Numbered from the stretch's first letter, positions 18,108-27,435 are shown. The stretch is 64,000 nt of DNA from Ralstonia mannitolilytica (GCF_905397375.1 NZ_CAJPVG010000001.1:1054001-1118000), one strand, 5' to 3'. Made by a program: numbers and translations. The notes: generated by a model from the sequence alone, not told the origin.

Positions 18108-19025
18108 ATGCTCGAAATCCGTCACCTCCGCACGCTGATCGCCCTGGCCGATGGCGGCTCTGTGTCGCGCGCAGCCGAGCGGCTGCATCTGACGCAATCG
18201 GCGCTGTCGCACCAGTTGCGCGCGCTGGAATCGCACTACGGGCTGCCGGTCGTGCGCCGCAAGGGCCAGACGGTCGAGCTGACCGAAGCCGGCGAGCGCC
18301 TGCTCGAACTCGCGCAAAAGGTCGTCGCCGACATCCAGACCGCCGAGCGCGACCTCGAGCGCATCAAGGGCCGGGCGGCCGGCACGCTGCGTATCGCGCT
18401 GGAATGCCACACGTGCTTCGACTGGCTGATGCCTGTGATGGACGCCTTCCGCCAGCGCTGGCCCGAGGTGGAGATGGATCTCGTCTCCGGCTTCCATACC
18501 GATCCGCTGGCGCTGCTCAAGGACGGCCGCGCCGACGTGGTCATCGGCTCCGATGCCAAGATGCGCCGGGGCGTGGTGTTCGCGCCGCTGTTCCGCTTCG
18601 AGATCCTGGCCGTGCTGCCGGTCGACCACCCGCTGCGCAACAGGAAATGGATGGAGGCGAAGGACTTTGCCGACCAGACGCTCATCACGTATCCCGTGCC
18701 GGAAGAGCGTATCGATCTGATCCGGCAGGTCCTGACGCCTGCCGGTATTGCGTTCAACCGCCGCACGGCGGAACTCACGATTGCCGTGCTGCAGCTCGTC
18801 GCGAGCCGCCGCGGGCTGGCCGCGCTGCCGAGCTGGGGCATCAAGAACTACGTCGATTACGAATACGTGATCGCCAAGCGTGTCGGCAAGGATGGCCTGT
18901 GGAGCGATCTCTACGCCGCCATGACGCGCGACTACGCGCAGGCGCCGTTTGCGCAGGACTTCATCGAGACGGCCAAGGCGATCTGCTTTGCGCAGTTGCC
19001 GGGGCTGATGCCGCTGGAGGCCTGA
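18108..19025 (+). CDS. metR: LysR-type regulator of methionine biosynthesis
   Basis: This 305-residue LysR regulator begins MLEIRHLRTLIALADGGSVSRAAERLHLTQSALSHQL, which is the MetR-type N-terminus and HTH. The effector domain has ALECHTCFDWLMPVMDAFRQRWPEVEMDL, a stretch characteristic of MetR. MetR uses homocysteine as coactivator to induce metE. The divergent position next to metE and the operator between them confirm the assignment. Its stop codon directly abuts that of the convergent LysR gene (TGATCA). Confidence 0.94.
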   Translation: MLEIRHLRTLIALADGGSVSRAAERLHLTQSALSHQLRALESHYGLPVVRRKGQTVELTEAGERLLELAQKVVADIQTAERDLERIKGRAAGTLRIALECHTCFDWLMPVMDAFRQRWPEVEMDLVSGFHTDPLALLKDGRADVVIGSDAKMRRGVVFAPLFRFEILAVLPVDHPLRNRKWMEAKDFADQTLITYPVPEERIDLIRQVLTPAGIAFNRRTAELTIAVLQLVASRRGLAALPSWGIKNYVDYEYVIAKRVGKDGLWSDLYAAMTRDYAQAPFAQDFIETAKAICFAQLPGLMPLEA

Positions 19026-19946
19026 TCAGGCACGCGCCTTCTGGGGCAGCCGCGGCAGCTTGCCCTGCAACCCCTCCTTGAGGAAATCCAGCAAATGCCG
19101 CGTCGCCAGCGTCCGATACCGGCTCGGCATCGCCAGCATGTACAGGCGGCTGCCGAAGACGCTGAACCGATAGCCGGGCAAGACGCGCTTGACGTGCCCG
19201 TCGCGCAAATCGTCGGCCGCGGCGTAGTAAGGCAGGATGCCCAGCCCGTTGCCGGCGCGCACGGCCGCTTGCAGGAACAGGTAGTTGTCTGACGAGACGC
19301 CCGGGTCCAGCGTGACGAGGGTGCGTTCCTCCCCCGCTTGCGCCGACAGCCGCAGCGGCTGCCCCACGGCCGGCGCGCTGACGATGGTGTGGCCGGCCAG
19401 CGCATCGAGCGTTTCCGGCACCCCGCGCGCGGCCAGGTAATCGGGCGCCGCGCACAGCACCCAGTCGACCTCGTCGAGCAGGGTGGCGACGAGCGACTCC
19501 GGCGGGTTCGACACGATGCGCAGCGCCACATCGACGTCTTCGCCGATCAGGTCGGATACACGGTTGTCGAACCGCACGTCGAGGCGGATGTCCGGATAGG
19601 CGCGCTTGAATGCCACCAGCAGCGGCGACACCAGCAGGTGCCCCAACCCCGTCGGAACCGACAGCCGCACGCTGCCCTGCAGCGATTTGCCGAGCGACGA
19701 GACCAGCGCGTCGGCCGCCGCCATTTCACGCAGGATGCTGCGTCCATGCTCATAGATGCCGGCGCCGACCTCCGTGGGCTCCACGCGGCGCGTCGTCCGG
19801 CGCAGCAATTGCACCCCGAGTGCGCGCTCGAATGCCTTGAGCCGGTGGCTGACGTTCGAGCGCGTGGTCTGCAGCCGCCGCGCCGCCGCCGACAGGTTGC
19901 CCGCGTCGACGATTTCCACGAACAGCTTGAGCGCGTTGAGGTCCAT
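19026..19946 (-). CDS. LysR-family transcriptional regulator (CrgA/AaeR-like group)
   Basis: This 306-residue regulator has an N-terminal HTH (MDLNALKLFVEIVDAGNLSAAARRLQTTRSNVSHRL) and a substrate-sensing domain with GSVRLSVPTGLGHLLVSPLL and DVDVALRI. The RTTRRVEPTEVG motif after the HTH places it in the large group whose members control one adjacent gene. It is divergent from the acyl-CoA dehydrogenase gene at 20060, which is the likely target. The effector is unknown. Confidence 0.9.
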   Translation of the reverse strand: MDLNALKLFVEIVDAGNLSAAARRLQTTRSNVSHRLKAFERALGVQLLRRTTRRVEPTEVGAGIYEHGRSILREMAAADALVSSLGKSLQGSVRLSVPTGLGHLLVSPLLVAFKRAYPDIRLDVRFDNRVSDLIGEDVDVALRIVSNPPESLVATLLDEVDWVLCAAPDYLAARGVPETLDALAGHTIVSAPAVGQPLRLSAQAGEERTLVTLDPGVSSDNYLFLQAAVRAGNGLGILPYYAAADDLRDGHVKRVLPGYRFSVFGSRLYMLAMPSRYRTLATRHLLDFLKEGLQGKLPRLPQKARA

Positions 19947-20059
19947 GTGGGGGCCGCAATTGGTGAAGGCGATTCGACATTCTGTTGATGCAAGCCAGGA
20001 TTGTCAAAGCGTCGCAGCCCGGTAACATCACCCGCAACACCCCTATGGAGCCAAGCCAC

Positions 20060-21217
20060 ATGGCGCTCGACGACGAATCCTTCGGCCTGCTGCAGCAATC
20101 GGTGCAGCGCTTCATCCAGGAACGGCTCATGCCGGCGGAAAACATCCTCGAGGAAGAGGACGACGTGCCCGCTGACATCGTCGCCGACATGAAGGAAATG
20201 GGCCTGTTCGGCCTGTCCATTCCCGAGCAATACGGAGGCATCGGCCTGTCGATGGCGCAGGAATGCGAGGTCGGATACGACCTCGGGCATACGGCGCTGG
20301 CGTTCCGGTCAGTGTTCGGCACCAACGTGGGCATCGGCTCGCAGGGCATCCTGATGGACGGCACCGAGGCGCAGAAGGCCAGCTACCTGCCGCGCATCGC
20401 CAGTGGCGAGCTCATCATCTCGTTTGCGCTGACGGAGCCGAATGCAGGCTCGGACGCCGCATCGCTGCAGACGCGCGCCGTGCTCGAGGGCGACCACTAT
20501 GTCATCAACGGCACCAAACGCTTCATCACCAACGCGCCGCGCGCAGGCGCCTTTACGCTGATGGCGCGCACTGGCGGCGAGGGTGCCGGCGGCATCTCCG
20601 CCTTCATCGTGCCGGCCGACACGCCGGGCATCACGCTCGGCAAGCCGGACAAGAAGATGGGTCAGCGCGGCACCAAGACGTGCGACGTGGTGCTCGACAA
20701 CGTGCGCGTGCCGACGGCGAACATCATCGGCGGCGTGGCAGGGCAGGGCTTCAAGACGGCGATGAAGGTGCTCGATCGCGGGCGCCTGCATATCTCCTCG
20801 CTCGCATGCGGCATGGCGCATCGGCTCATTACCGATGCGGTGGCGTATGCCAAGGAGCGCAGGCAGTTCGGTCAGCCGATCGCCGATTTCCAGCTGATCC
20901 AGGCCATGCTGGCCGACAGCCAGGCCGAGCTGTATGCCGGCATGTCGATGGTGCGCGACTGCGCCCGCCGCTATGACGCCAAGCCCGTCGGCAAGCAAGA
21001 CCACGAGGTGAGCATGCTGGCCTCCTGCACGAAGATGTTCTGCACCGAGATGGTGGGCCGCGTGGCAGACCGCGCGGTGCAGATCCACGGCGGCGCCGGC
21101 TACATTGCCGAATACAAGGCCGAGCGCTTCTACCGCGACGTGCGCCTGCTGCGCCTGTACGAAGGCACGACGCAGATCCAGCAGCTCATCATCGCCAAGC
21201 ACCTGCTGCGCGATTAG
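20060..21217 (+). CDS. Acyl-CoA dehydrogenase
   Basis: This 385-residue FAD enzyme oxidises an acyl-CoA to its 2-enoyl form and passes electrons to ETF. Family signatures are complete: SFALTEPNAGSDAASLQT, INGTKRFITNAPRAG, the RQFGQPIADFQLIQAMLAD segment, QIHGGAGYIAEYKAERFYRDVR, and the C-terminal YEGTTQIQQLIIAKHLL with the catalytic-type Glu. ATG 20060 is preferred because GGAG lies 9 bases upstream; ATG 20045 and an earlier start at 19985 are also in frame. It is divergent from the LysR gene. The chain-length or branched-chain specificity cannot be assigned. Confidence 0.92.
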   Translation: MALDDESFGLLQQSVQRFIQERLMPAENILEEEDDVPADIVADMKEMGLFGLSIPEQYGGIGLSMAQECEVGYDLGHTALAFRSVFGTNVGIGSQGILMDGTEAQKASYLPRIASGELIISFALTEPNAGSDAASLQTRAVLEGDHYVINGTKRFITNAPRAGAFTLMARTGGEGAGGISAFIVPADTPGITLGKPDKKMGQRGTKTCDVVLDNVRVPTANIIGGVAGQGFKTAMKVLDRGRLHISSLACGMAHRLITDAVAYAKERRQFGQPIADFQLIQAMLADSQAELYAGMSMVRDCARRYDAKPVGKQDHEVSMLASCTKMFCTEMVGRVADRAVQIHGGAGYIAEYKAERFYRDVRLLRLYEGTTQIQQLIIAKHLLRD

Positions 21218-21317
21218 GCTGGCCCTAAACACTCGCGCAAAGTTGGCTCTGTTTTGGGGCCACGCATGCGCGCACAATGGGGGGTTCGTCCGCTGCGCCG
21301 GACTTTACGGAGCCGCC

Positions 21318-21977
21318 ATGTACGTCCCCGCCCACTTCGAAGAATCACGCACCGAAGCGCTGCATGCGCTGATCGCGCAGAACCCGTTCGGCTCGCTTGT
21401 CACGCACGGCAGGAACGGGCTCGATGCGAACCACCTCCCGTTTCTGCTGCTGCCCGAGGACGGGTCGCTCGGCACGCTGCATGCGCACGTGGCGCGCGCC
21501 AACCCGGTGTGGCAGGACGTGGCCGGCGGCGATGAAGTGCTCGTCATCTTCCGTGCGGGCGATGCGTATATCTCGCCGACGTGGTACCCGAGCAAGCACG
21601 AGGCGCACAGGCAGGTGCCGACGTGGAACTACCGCGTGGTGCACGCCCATGGCCGCATCACCGTGCGTGACGACGAGCGCTTTGTGCGCGGTGTGGTGGC
21701 GCGCCTGACGCGCACGCACGAGGCATCGCAGCCGACGCCGTGGAAGATGTCGGACGCCCCCGCCGACTACACCGATGCCCTGCTCAAGATGATCGTCGGC
21801 ATCGAGATCGAGATCACGCGCCTCGACGGCAAGCTCAAGCTGAGCCAGAACAAGGAGACGCGCGACATGGCCGGCGCCGGCGAGGCACTCAAGGCCAGCG
21901 GCCAGCACGTGATGGGTGACGCGATGCTGGCCTGCGCCGCAGCCAAAACCAAGCAGGCAGAGGGCAACGGACCGTGA
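21318..21977 (+). CDS. PaiB-like FMN-binding split-barrel protein
   Basis: This 219-residue protein begins MYVPAHFEESRTEALHALI and contains HLPFLL, the LHAHVARANPVW motif, and the family stretch YISPTWYPSKHEAHRQVPTWNYRVVHAHG. These are the conserved blocks of the PaiB group, first described in Bacillus as a negative regulator of sporulation and protease genes and now grouped with FMN-binding pyridoxamine-oxidase-like folds. Its role in this organism is unknown; oxidoreductase activity is as likely as regulation. It converges on fahA with a 20-bp gap. Confidence 0.9.
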   Translation: MYVPAHFEESRTEALHALIAQNPFGSLVTHGRNGLDANHLPFLLLPEDGSLGTLHAHVARANPVWQDVAGGDEVLVIFRAGDAYISPTWYPSKHEAHRQVPTWNYRVVHAHGRITVRDDERFVRGVVARLTRTHEASQPTPWKMSDAPADYTDALLKMIVGIEIEITRLDGKLKLSQNKETRDMAGAGEALKASGQHVMGDAMLACAAAKTKQAEGNGP

Positions 21978-21997
21978 ATCCGTTGCACAACCCAGCC

Positions 21998-23269
21998 TTA
22001 CTTCGCGCCGCGCGCCGGCAGGATTTCGCCGCGCACCTCACCGAAGCCCACGCGGTAGCCATCGCCCTGGCACCAGCCGGTCATGATCACTTCGTCGCCG
22101 TCTTCCAGGAACGCGCGTTTGACGCCGTTGCCGAGTTCCAGCGGCTGCTTGCCGTTGAACGTCAGCTCCAGCAGGCTGCCGTAGGAATCCGGCGTCGTTC
22201 CGCTGATGGTGCCCGAGCCCATGAGGTCACCCACGCGCACGTTGCAGCCGGACACAGTGTGGTGTGCAAGCTGCTGCGCCATCGTCCAGTACATCGCGCG
22301 GAAGTTGGTGCGGGCGATCGTCGTGCGCTCGCCGCCGTGCGGGCGCAGCGCGGTTTCCAGCGCAATGTCGTAGGCGTTCGGCCGGCTTTGCCGCAGGTAC
22401 TCCAGCGGCTCGGGCGATTGCGCCGGATTGGCCACGCGGAACGGCTCCAGCGCTTCCATCGTCACGATCCACGGCGAGATCGATGTGCCGAACCCCTTCG
22501 AGTTGAACGGGCCGAGTGGCACGTATTCCCATTGCTGGATGTCGCGCGCGCTCCAGTCGTTGAGCAGCACGACGCCGAACATGTAGTCCGGTGCGGCGTC
22601 CACGGAAACCGGCTCACCGAGCACGCTGGGCTTGCCGACCACAAACGCCATCTCTAGCTCGTAGTCCAGCTTGCGGCAGGCCGTGAAGATCGGGCGCGGC
22701 TCGTCGGGCAGCTTGATCTGGCCCATCGGGCGGTGCAGCGGTGTGCCGCTCACCACCACGGAGCTGGCGCGGCCGTTGTAGCCGATCGGGATTTCCAGCC
22801 AGTTGGGCAGCAGCGCGTTCTCGGGATCTCGGAACATGCGGCCGACGTTGGTGGCGTGTTCCTTGGACGAATAGAAATCGGTGTAGCCGGGGATGTCGAT
22901 GGGCAGGTGCATCACGGCGTGCGCCTGCGGCACGAGCGCGCGAGCGTGCAGTGTGGCGTTGTCGCGCACGTGCGTGTCGGCCACGCTGAACAGCGCTTGC
23001 AGTTTCTTGCGCGTTTCTGCCCAGACGGGCTTGCCGAGTGCGATGAAGGCGTTGAGCGTGCCGGTGCGGAAGGTGCCGCGTGTGGTTGCGGGCAGCAGGC
23101 CGGCGTCGTCCAGCGCGCCGAGGTCGATCACGTGGTCGCCCAGGGCCACGCCTGCGCGCGGGGATGGGTTGTCCTTCGTGGAGAAGATGCCGAAGGGCAG
23201 GTTTTCCAGGGGGAAATGGGTGTCGGGGGTGTTGGCGGATTCTAGCCAGCTTAGGAGGCGGGTGGTCAT
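21998..23269 (-). CDS. fahA: Fumarylacetoacetase
   Basis: This is the last enzyme of the homogentisate pathway: it splits fumarylacetoacetate to fumarate and acetoacetate. The 423-residue length is typical. Conserved blocks include NLPFGIF, DYMFGVVLLNDWSARDIQQWEYVPLGPF, MHLPIDIPGYTDFYSSKEHATNVG, the metal-binding KLDYELEMAFVVG and VGDLMGSGTISG. It is downstream of hmgA on the same strand, but 304 bp away across a long hairpin repeat. The product of hmgA still needs maleylacetoacetate isomerase, which is not in this window. Confidence 0.96.
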   Translation of the reverse strand: MTTRLLSWLESANTPDTHFPLENLPFGIFSTKDNPSPRAGVALGDHVIDLGALDDAGLLPATTRGTFRTGTLNAFIALGKPVWAETRKKLQALFSVADTHVRDNATLHARALVPQAHAVMHLPIDIPGYTDFYSSKEHATNVGRMFRDPENALLPNWLEIPIGYNGRASSVVVSGTPLHRPMGQIKLPDEPRPIFTACRKLDYELEMAFVVGKPSVLGEPVSVDAAPDYMFGVVLLNDWSARDIQQWEYVPLGPFNSKGFGTSISPWIVTMEALEPFRVANPAQSPEPLEYLRQSRPNAYDIALETALRPHGGERTTIARTNFRAMYWTMAQQLAHHTVSGCNVRVGDLMGSGTISGTTPDSYGSLLELTFNGKQPLELGNGVKRAFLEDGDEVIMTGWCQGDGYRVGFGEVRGEILPARGAK

Positions 23270-23333
23270 GGTGGGGCGGTGGATTGTTTTGTGGGCGGTT
23301 TGTGTTGACGTTGCTGGTGCATCCCTTGTTTCA

Positions 23334-23517
23334 CCCCCTGCCGGGGGCGACTCACTTTCTTTGTCTTGCCAAAGAAAGTAAGCAAAGAAAGGCGCGCCCG
23401 AGATGGCGAAAGACTCCTTTAATTTCCGTAACCGGGCGGAGAAGGACCGAAACTCGCTGCGCTCAGACAGCGGTCCTTCTTTTTTCCGCCCGCTTACGAA
23501 AATTCAAGGCGCCATCT
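23334..23517. repeat. Long imperfect inverted-repeat element between hmgA and fahA
   Basis: The hmgA-fahA gap is filled by nested palindromes. CCCCC/GGGGG (23334-23347) is followed by a perfect 10-bp stem ACTTTCTTTG/CAAAGAAAGT (23354-23379). Then comes a ~117-bp hairpin with outer arms AGATGGCG (23401-23408) and CGCCATCT (23510-23517), 24-nt middle arms at 23416-23439 and 23486-23509 with four mismatches, and inner arms GAAGGACCG/CGGTCCTTC (23441-23449, 23471-23479). It looks like an interspersed non-coding element of the kind common in Ralstonia and Burkholderia. It may also act as a terminator or RNA-stability element between the two genes. Confidence 0.75.
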
Positions 23518-23573
23518 AGGGCAAGGTACGGCCACACCTTCTGGATGCTCGCGTTGGCGCCAAGGCGAAGTTC

Positions 23574-24920
23574 TTAGGGCTTGGTCGGGTCGAAATGCTT
23601 TTTCAGGCCTTGCCAGCATTCGAAGTACTTGGCTTGCAGTTGCGCGGATTCCGCTGCGAAGCGCGTGGGGCGGATCACGGCTGGCGTTTCGAACATGAAG
23701 GCCATCGTTGCGTCGACCTTGTGCGGCTTGGTGGTGTCGCCGTTGCTGGCTTTTTCGAACGTGTCGGCGTCGGGGCCGTGGCCGCTCATGCAGTTGTGCA
23801 GGCTGGCGCCGCCGGGCACGAAGCCTTCGGCCTTGGCGTCGTACACGCCCTGAATCAGGCCCATGAATTCGCTGGCGACGTTGCGGTGGAACCAGGGCGG
23901 GCGGAATGTGTTTTCGGCGGCCAGCCAGCGCGGCGGGAAGATCACGAAGTCGATCGTGTCCACGCCTGGCGTGGCGGAGGGGCTCTGCAGCACCAGGAAG
24001 ATCGACGGGTCCGGATGGTCGTAGCTGATCGAGCCGATGGTGTTGAACAGGCGCAGGTCGTACTTGTACGGCGCGAGGTTGCCGTGCCAGGCCACGACGT
24101 CCAGCGGCGAGTGGCCGATCTTCGCGGTCCACAGGCTGCCCTGGAATTTTGCGACGAGTTCGAAGTCGCCCTCGCGGTCTTCGTACCACGCGTGCGGGGT
24201 GAGGAAGTCGCGCGGGTTGGCCAGGCCGTTCGAGCCGATGACGCCGAGGTCGGGCAAGCGGAAGAGCGCGCCGAAGTTCTCGCAGATGTAGCCGCGCGCG
24301 TCGCCATCCGGCAGTTCGACGCGGAAGCGCACGCCGCGTGGGACGACCACAATCTCCAGCGGCTCGACATCGACCACGCCCATCTCCGTCAACAGGCGCA
24401 GGCGGCCTTGCTGCGGCACGATCAGCAGTTCGCCGTCGGCGTTGTAGAAGAAGCGGTCGGTCATGTCGGCGTTGGCGGCGTACAGGTGGATGCCGCAGCC
24501 GGTCTGTGCGTCCGGCCCGCCATTGCCGGCGAAGGTGACGATGCCGTCGATGAAGTCCGTGCCGGGCGCCGGTGCGGGCAGCGGATCCCAGCGCAACTGG
24601 TTCGGCGAGGGCGGCACCTCGTTGAAGTTGCTGTGCAGGCGCGCTTGCGCAACGGCTTCGAACGGCAGGTGCACGGCGGCCGGCCGGATGCGGTACAGCC
24701 ACGAGCGGCGGTTGTGCGCGCGCGGCGCGGTGAACGCCGTGCCGGAAATCTGTTCCGCATACAGGCCATACGGCGCCTTCTGGGGGGAGTTCTGGCCGTG
24801 CGGCAGCGCGCCGGGCAGGGCTTCGGTGGCGAACTCGTTGCCGAAGCCGCTCTGGTAGGCGGGCCGGTCCAGCGACGCGGGGGTGAATGCGTTCTTGACC
24901 GTCGGGGCGAGCATATTCAT
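23574..24920 (-). CDS. hmgA: Homogentisate 1,2-dioxygenase
   Basis: This non-haem iron enzyme opens the homogentisate ring to maleylacetoacetate. The 448-residue protein has the family blocks YQSGFGNEFATEALPGALP, YGLYAEQISGTAFTAPR, RSWLYRIRP, VVPRGVRFRVELPDG and the C-terminal PPWFHRNVASEFMGLI and HGPDADTFEKAS that carry the iron ligands. The start ATG 24920 has AAGGA upstream and matches the normal N-terminus; the open frame extending to 25040 does not. It follows the MFS transporter by 64 bp, suggesting an importer-hmgA-fahA operon. Confidence 0.97.
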   Translation of the reverse strand: MNMLAPTVKNAFTPASLDRPAYQSGFGNEFATEALPGALPHGQNSPQKAPYGLYAEQISGTAFTAPRAHNRRSWLYRIRPAAVHLPFEAVAQARLHSNFNEVPPSPNQLRWDPLPAPAPGTDFIDGIVTFAGNGGPDAQTGCGIHLYAANADMTDRFFYNADGELLIVPQQGRLRLLTEMGVVDVEPLEIVVVPRGVRFRVELPDGDARGYICENFGALFRLPDLGVIGSNGLANPRDFLTPHAWYEDREGDFELVAKFQGSLWTAKIGHSPLDVVAWHGNLAPYKYDLRLFNTIGSISYDHPDPSIFLVLQSPSATPGVDTIDFVIFPPRWLAAENTFRPPWFHRNVASEFMGLIQGVYDAKAEGFVPGGASLHNCMSGHGPDADTFEKASNGDTTKPHKVDATMAFMFETPAVIRPTRFAAESAQLQAKYFECWQGLKKHFDPTKP

Positions 24921-24984
24921 GGTGAAGTCCTTGGAGAAAAAGTCAGGAGCGGTCTTCAGGGAAAGCGTAGTCGTTACCGGGCCA

Positions 24985-26376
24985 TCAGGCGGGTTTGCCG
25001 GTTGTGCGACCTGAGGCAAAGCGGGCGGCGTCGGTGCCACTGGCGGCCAGCGTCAACGCCAGCACCATGCCGAAGGACACCAGCGCCGGCACCGCTGCCG
25101 CCTGGAACAGCGCCGGCCCGCTCCACTGCATGGCAATCAGTTGTCCGCCGATGACCGGGCCGATGACCGAGCCGATGCGCCCGACGCCCAGACTCCAGCC
25201 GATGCCGGTGGCGCGCAGTGTGGTCGGGTAATACGTGGCGGCCAGCGCATTCACGGCAGGCTGCCCGCCGACGATGCAGAAGCCGGCAATGAACACCACC
25301 GCCACCAGCATCGGCAGCGCCGCTGCCACGTGGCCGATCAGCGCCACGGTGGCGCAGGCGACGAGGAAGCACACGGCCAGCACGCGCACGAAGCCCAGGC
25401 GGTCGATCAGCCGGCCCAGCGTCAACGTGCCGATCACGCCGCCCACCTGCAGCGCGGTCGCCACCAGCACGGAGGTGTCGGTCGGATAGCCGGCATCCCG
25501 GATCAGCGTGGGCAGCCAGTTCGACAGGAAGTACAGGTCGATCAGGTTCATGAAGTTGATGACCCACAGCACGAGCGTGACCTTGGCGCGGCCTTCCGTG
25601 AACAGCGCGGAGACCGGCATGCCGCGCGCCGGTGCTTCCGGCACCACGAATTGTGTTTGCGCATCGACATGCAGCGTCGGATCAAGCTTGCCCAGCCAGC
25701 GTGCCAGCCGTCGATGGCGCGTTTGCGGATCGCCCTTGAGCGCCAGGTATTGCAGGGATTCGGGCAGCCACAGCACCATCATCACGGCAATGAGGAGCGG
25801 CACGAGGCCGCCCACCAGGAACACCGCCTGCCACCCGAAGCGCGACAGCAGCGCCGCGCTCACGAAGCCGCCCAGCGCCGCGCCCACGGTAAAGCCGCAA
25901 GACACCAGCATCATCCACGTCACGCGCGTGCGCGCGGGGCTGAACTCGCCGGCCAGCGCCATCGCATTCGGCATGATGCAGCCCAGGCCCAGGCCGGTGA
26001 CGAAGCGCAGCACCAGCAGCGCCCGCACCGTTTCCACCTGCGTGGTGGCCAGCATGCAGGCGGCAAAAAAGAACGTGGCGACGATCAGCACCGGACGCCG
26101 GCCGAAGCGGTCGCCCAGCACGCCGAACACCAGCGAGCCGACCAGCATGCCGAAGAGGCCCGCGCCGAACACGGGCCCCAGGCTCGCCTTGGTGATGTTC
26201 CAGTCCTTGATGATGGCCGGCGCCACGTAGCCCATGGCCTGCACGTCAAAGCCGTCGATGATGAGGCACAGCCCGCAGATGGCGAGCAGCAGGATCTGGA
26301 AGCCGCCGACCTTGCCCTGGTCGATGAGGCGGGCAAGGTCGATCGAGGCTGACGATGCAGCGGGGGCAGGGCGCAT
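24985..26376 (-). CDS. AAHS-family MFS aromatic acid importer
   Basis: This 463-residue, 12-helix transporter begins with the aromatic acid:H+ symporter pattern: LLLAICGLCLIIDGFDVQAMGYVAPAI, where the D-G-F-D motif in helix 1 is required in PcaK-like proteins. The loop GDRFGRRPVLIVATFFFAACML and LRFVTGLGLGCIMPNAMALAGEFSP also match. GGAG lies 8 bases before ATG 26376. Its place immediately upstream of hmgA suggests uptake of a homogentisate precursor such as a hydroxyphenylacetate, though the substrate is inferred from context only. Divergent LysR gene at 26515. Confidence 0.9.
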   Translation of the reverse strand: MRPAPAASSASIDLARLIDQGKVGGFQILLLAICGLCLIIDGFDVQAMGYVAPAIIKDWNITKASLGPVFGAGLFGMLVGSLVFGVLGDRFGRRPVLIVATFFFAACMLATTQVETVRALLVLRFVTGLGLGCIMPNAMALAGEFSPARTRVTWMMLVSCGFTVGAALGGFVSAALLSRFGWQAVFLVGGLVPLLIAVMMVLWLPESLQYLALKGDPQTRHRRLARWLGKLDPTLHVDAQTQFVVPEAPARGMPVSALFTEGRAKVTLVLWVINFMNLIDLYFLSNWLPTLIRDAGYPTDTSVLVATALQVGGVIGTLTLGRLIDRLGFVRVLAVCFLVACATVALIGHVAAALPMLVAVVFIAGFCIVGGQPAVNALAATYYPTTLRATGIGWSLGVGRIGSVIGPVIGGQLIAMQWSGPALFQAAAVPALVSFGMVLALTLAASGTDAARFASGRTTGKPA

Positions 26377-26463
26377 GGTGGTCTCCGGTGGCGGCGGCGT
26401 CTGGCCGCTCTGTCGTTCTGGCTTGGGTCTGCCGTATTGTCCGGATTCGGTGAAAATTTGGAA

Positions 26464-26492
26464 TATCAATGCGAGAATGCATACCATTGATA
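26464..26492. promoter_or_regulatory. Candidate LysR operator upstream of the hmg transporter operon
   Basis: A perfect 8-bp inverted repeat TATCAATG / CATTGATA with a 13-bp spacer lies in the divergent gap, ending 22 bp before the LysR start and 88 bp from the MFS start. The ATC-rich dyad and its location fit a LysR-type activator/autorepressor site. The region is AT-rich. Confidence 0.6.
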
Positions 26493-26514
26493 ATCTGAAT
26501 AATAAGGCCAGGCC

Positions 26515-27432
26515 ATGCTGAACCTGCGGGATGTCGACCTGAACCTGCTGGTGCTGTTCCAGGAAATCCTGCGCGAGAAGCGCATTTCTGTCGTGGCGGA
26601 GCGGCTGGGCCTGTCGCAGCCGGCGGTGAGCAACGCGCTGGCGCGCCTGCGCCAGACGTTCGACGACGAGCTGTTTGTGCGCACCCCGCGCGGCATGATG
26701 CCGACCGCACTTGCCGAGCAACTCTCCGAACCGGTGGCGATGGCGCTGGACACGCTGCAGCGTGCCTTCGGCCAGCGCGCACATTTCGATGCCGCCACAT
26801 CCACGCGCAGCTTCACCGTGGCCATGAGCGACGTCGGCGAGGTGTACTTCATGCCGGTGCTGGCGCAACTTTGTGCGGAGCAGGCGCCCGGCGTGCGCAT
26901 CCACACCGTGCGCGCGGGCGGGTTCGACATGAAGGCAGAGATGGAGGCCGGCGCCATCGACCTGGCCATCGGCGCGTTCGATGACCTGTCGGGCGAGAGC
27001 GTGTTCCAGCGCCGGCTGTTTCAGCAGGATTACGTGACGATGTTCCGGCGCGGCCACGCGCTGGCAGATGGGGCACTGACGCTCGAACGCTTTCGCGCCG
27101 CATCGCACCTCGTGGTGGCGAGCTCGGCCAGCCCGTACAACGCCATCGGGCCGCTGCTCGACAAGGCGGGGATCACACAATCGGCGCGCTTTTCGGTGCC
27201 GCACTTCGTGGCGGTGCCGTACATCATCAGCACGACCGATCTCGTGGTGACGGTGCCGCGCAAGTTGGCCGAGCGGGCAGCGCCGCCGTTCGGGCTGGAA
27301 TTTGCAGCGCCGCCGCTCAAGCTGCCGGCGCTGCAGACCAACGTGTTCTGGCACCGGCGCTTTCATCAGGACGCCGGCAACCAGTGGCTGCGCAACCTCG
27401 TCGCGCAGCGCTTTGCCGAGCTGGACGGCTGA
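26515..27432 (+). CDS. LysR-family regulator, NodD/NahR-like, probably for the hmg operon
   Basis: This 305-residue regulator opens MLNLRDVDLNLLVLFQEILREKRISVVAERLGLSQPAVSNAL, the pattern of the NodD/NahR/LinR branch (DLNLL then S-Q-P-A-V-S-N-A-L), followed by LRQTFDDELFVRTPRGMMPT. That branch often responds to aromatic inducers. It is divergent from the AAHS importer, hmgA and fahA, with a palindrome in the gap, so control of homogentisate catabolism is likely. Its stop is 3 bp from the stop of the convergent FAH-family gene. Confidence 0.9.
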   Translation: MLNLRDVDLNLLVLFQEILREKRISVVAERLGLSQPAVSNALARLRQTFDDELFVRTPRGMMPTALAEQLSEPVAMALDTLQRAFGQRAHFDAATSTRSFTVAMSDVGEVYFMPVLAQLCAEQAPGVRIHTVRAGGFDMKAEMEAGAIDLAIGAFDDLSGESVFQRRLFQQDYVTMFRRGHALADGALTLERFRAASHLVVASSASPYNAIGPLLDKAGITQSARFSVPHFVAVPYIISTTDLVVTVPRKLAERAAPPFGLEFAAPPLKLPALQTNVFWHRRFHQDAGNQWLRNLVAQRFAELDG

Positions 27433-27435
27433 TCC

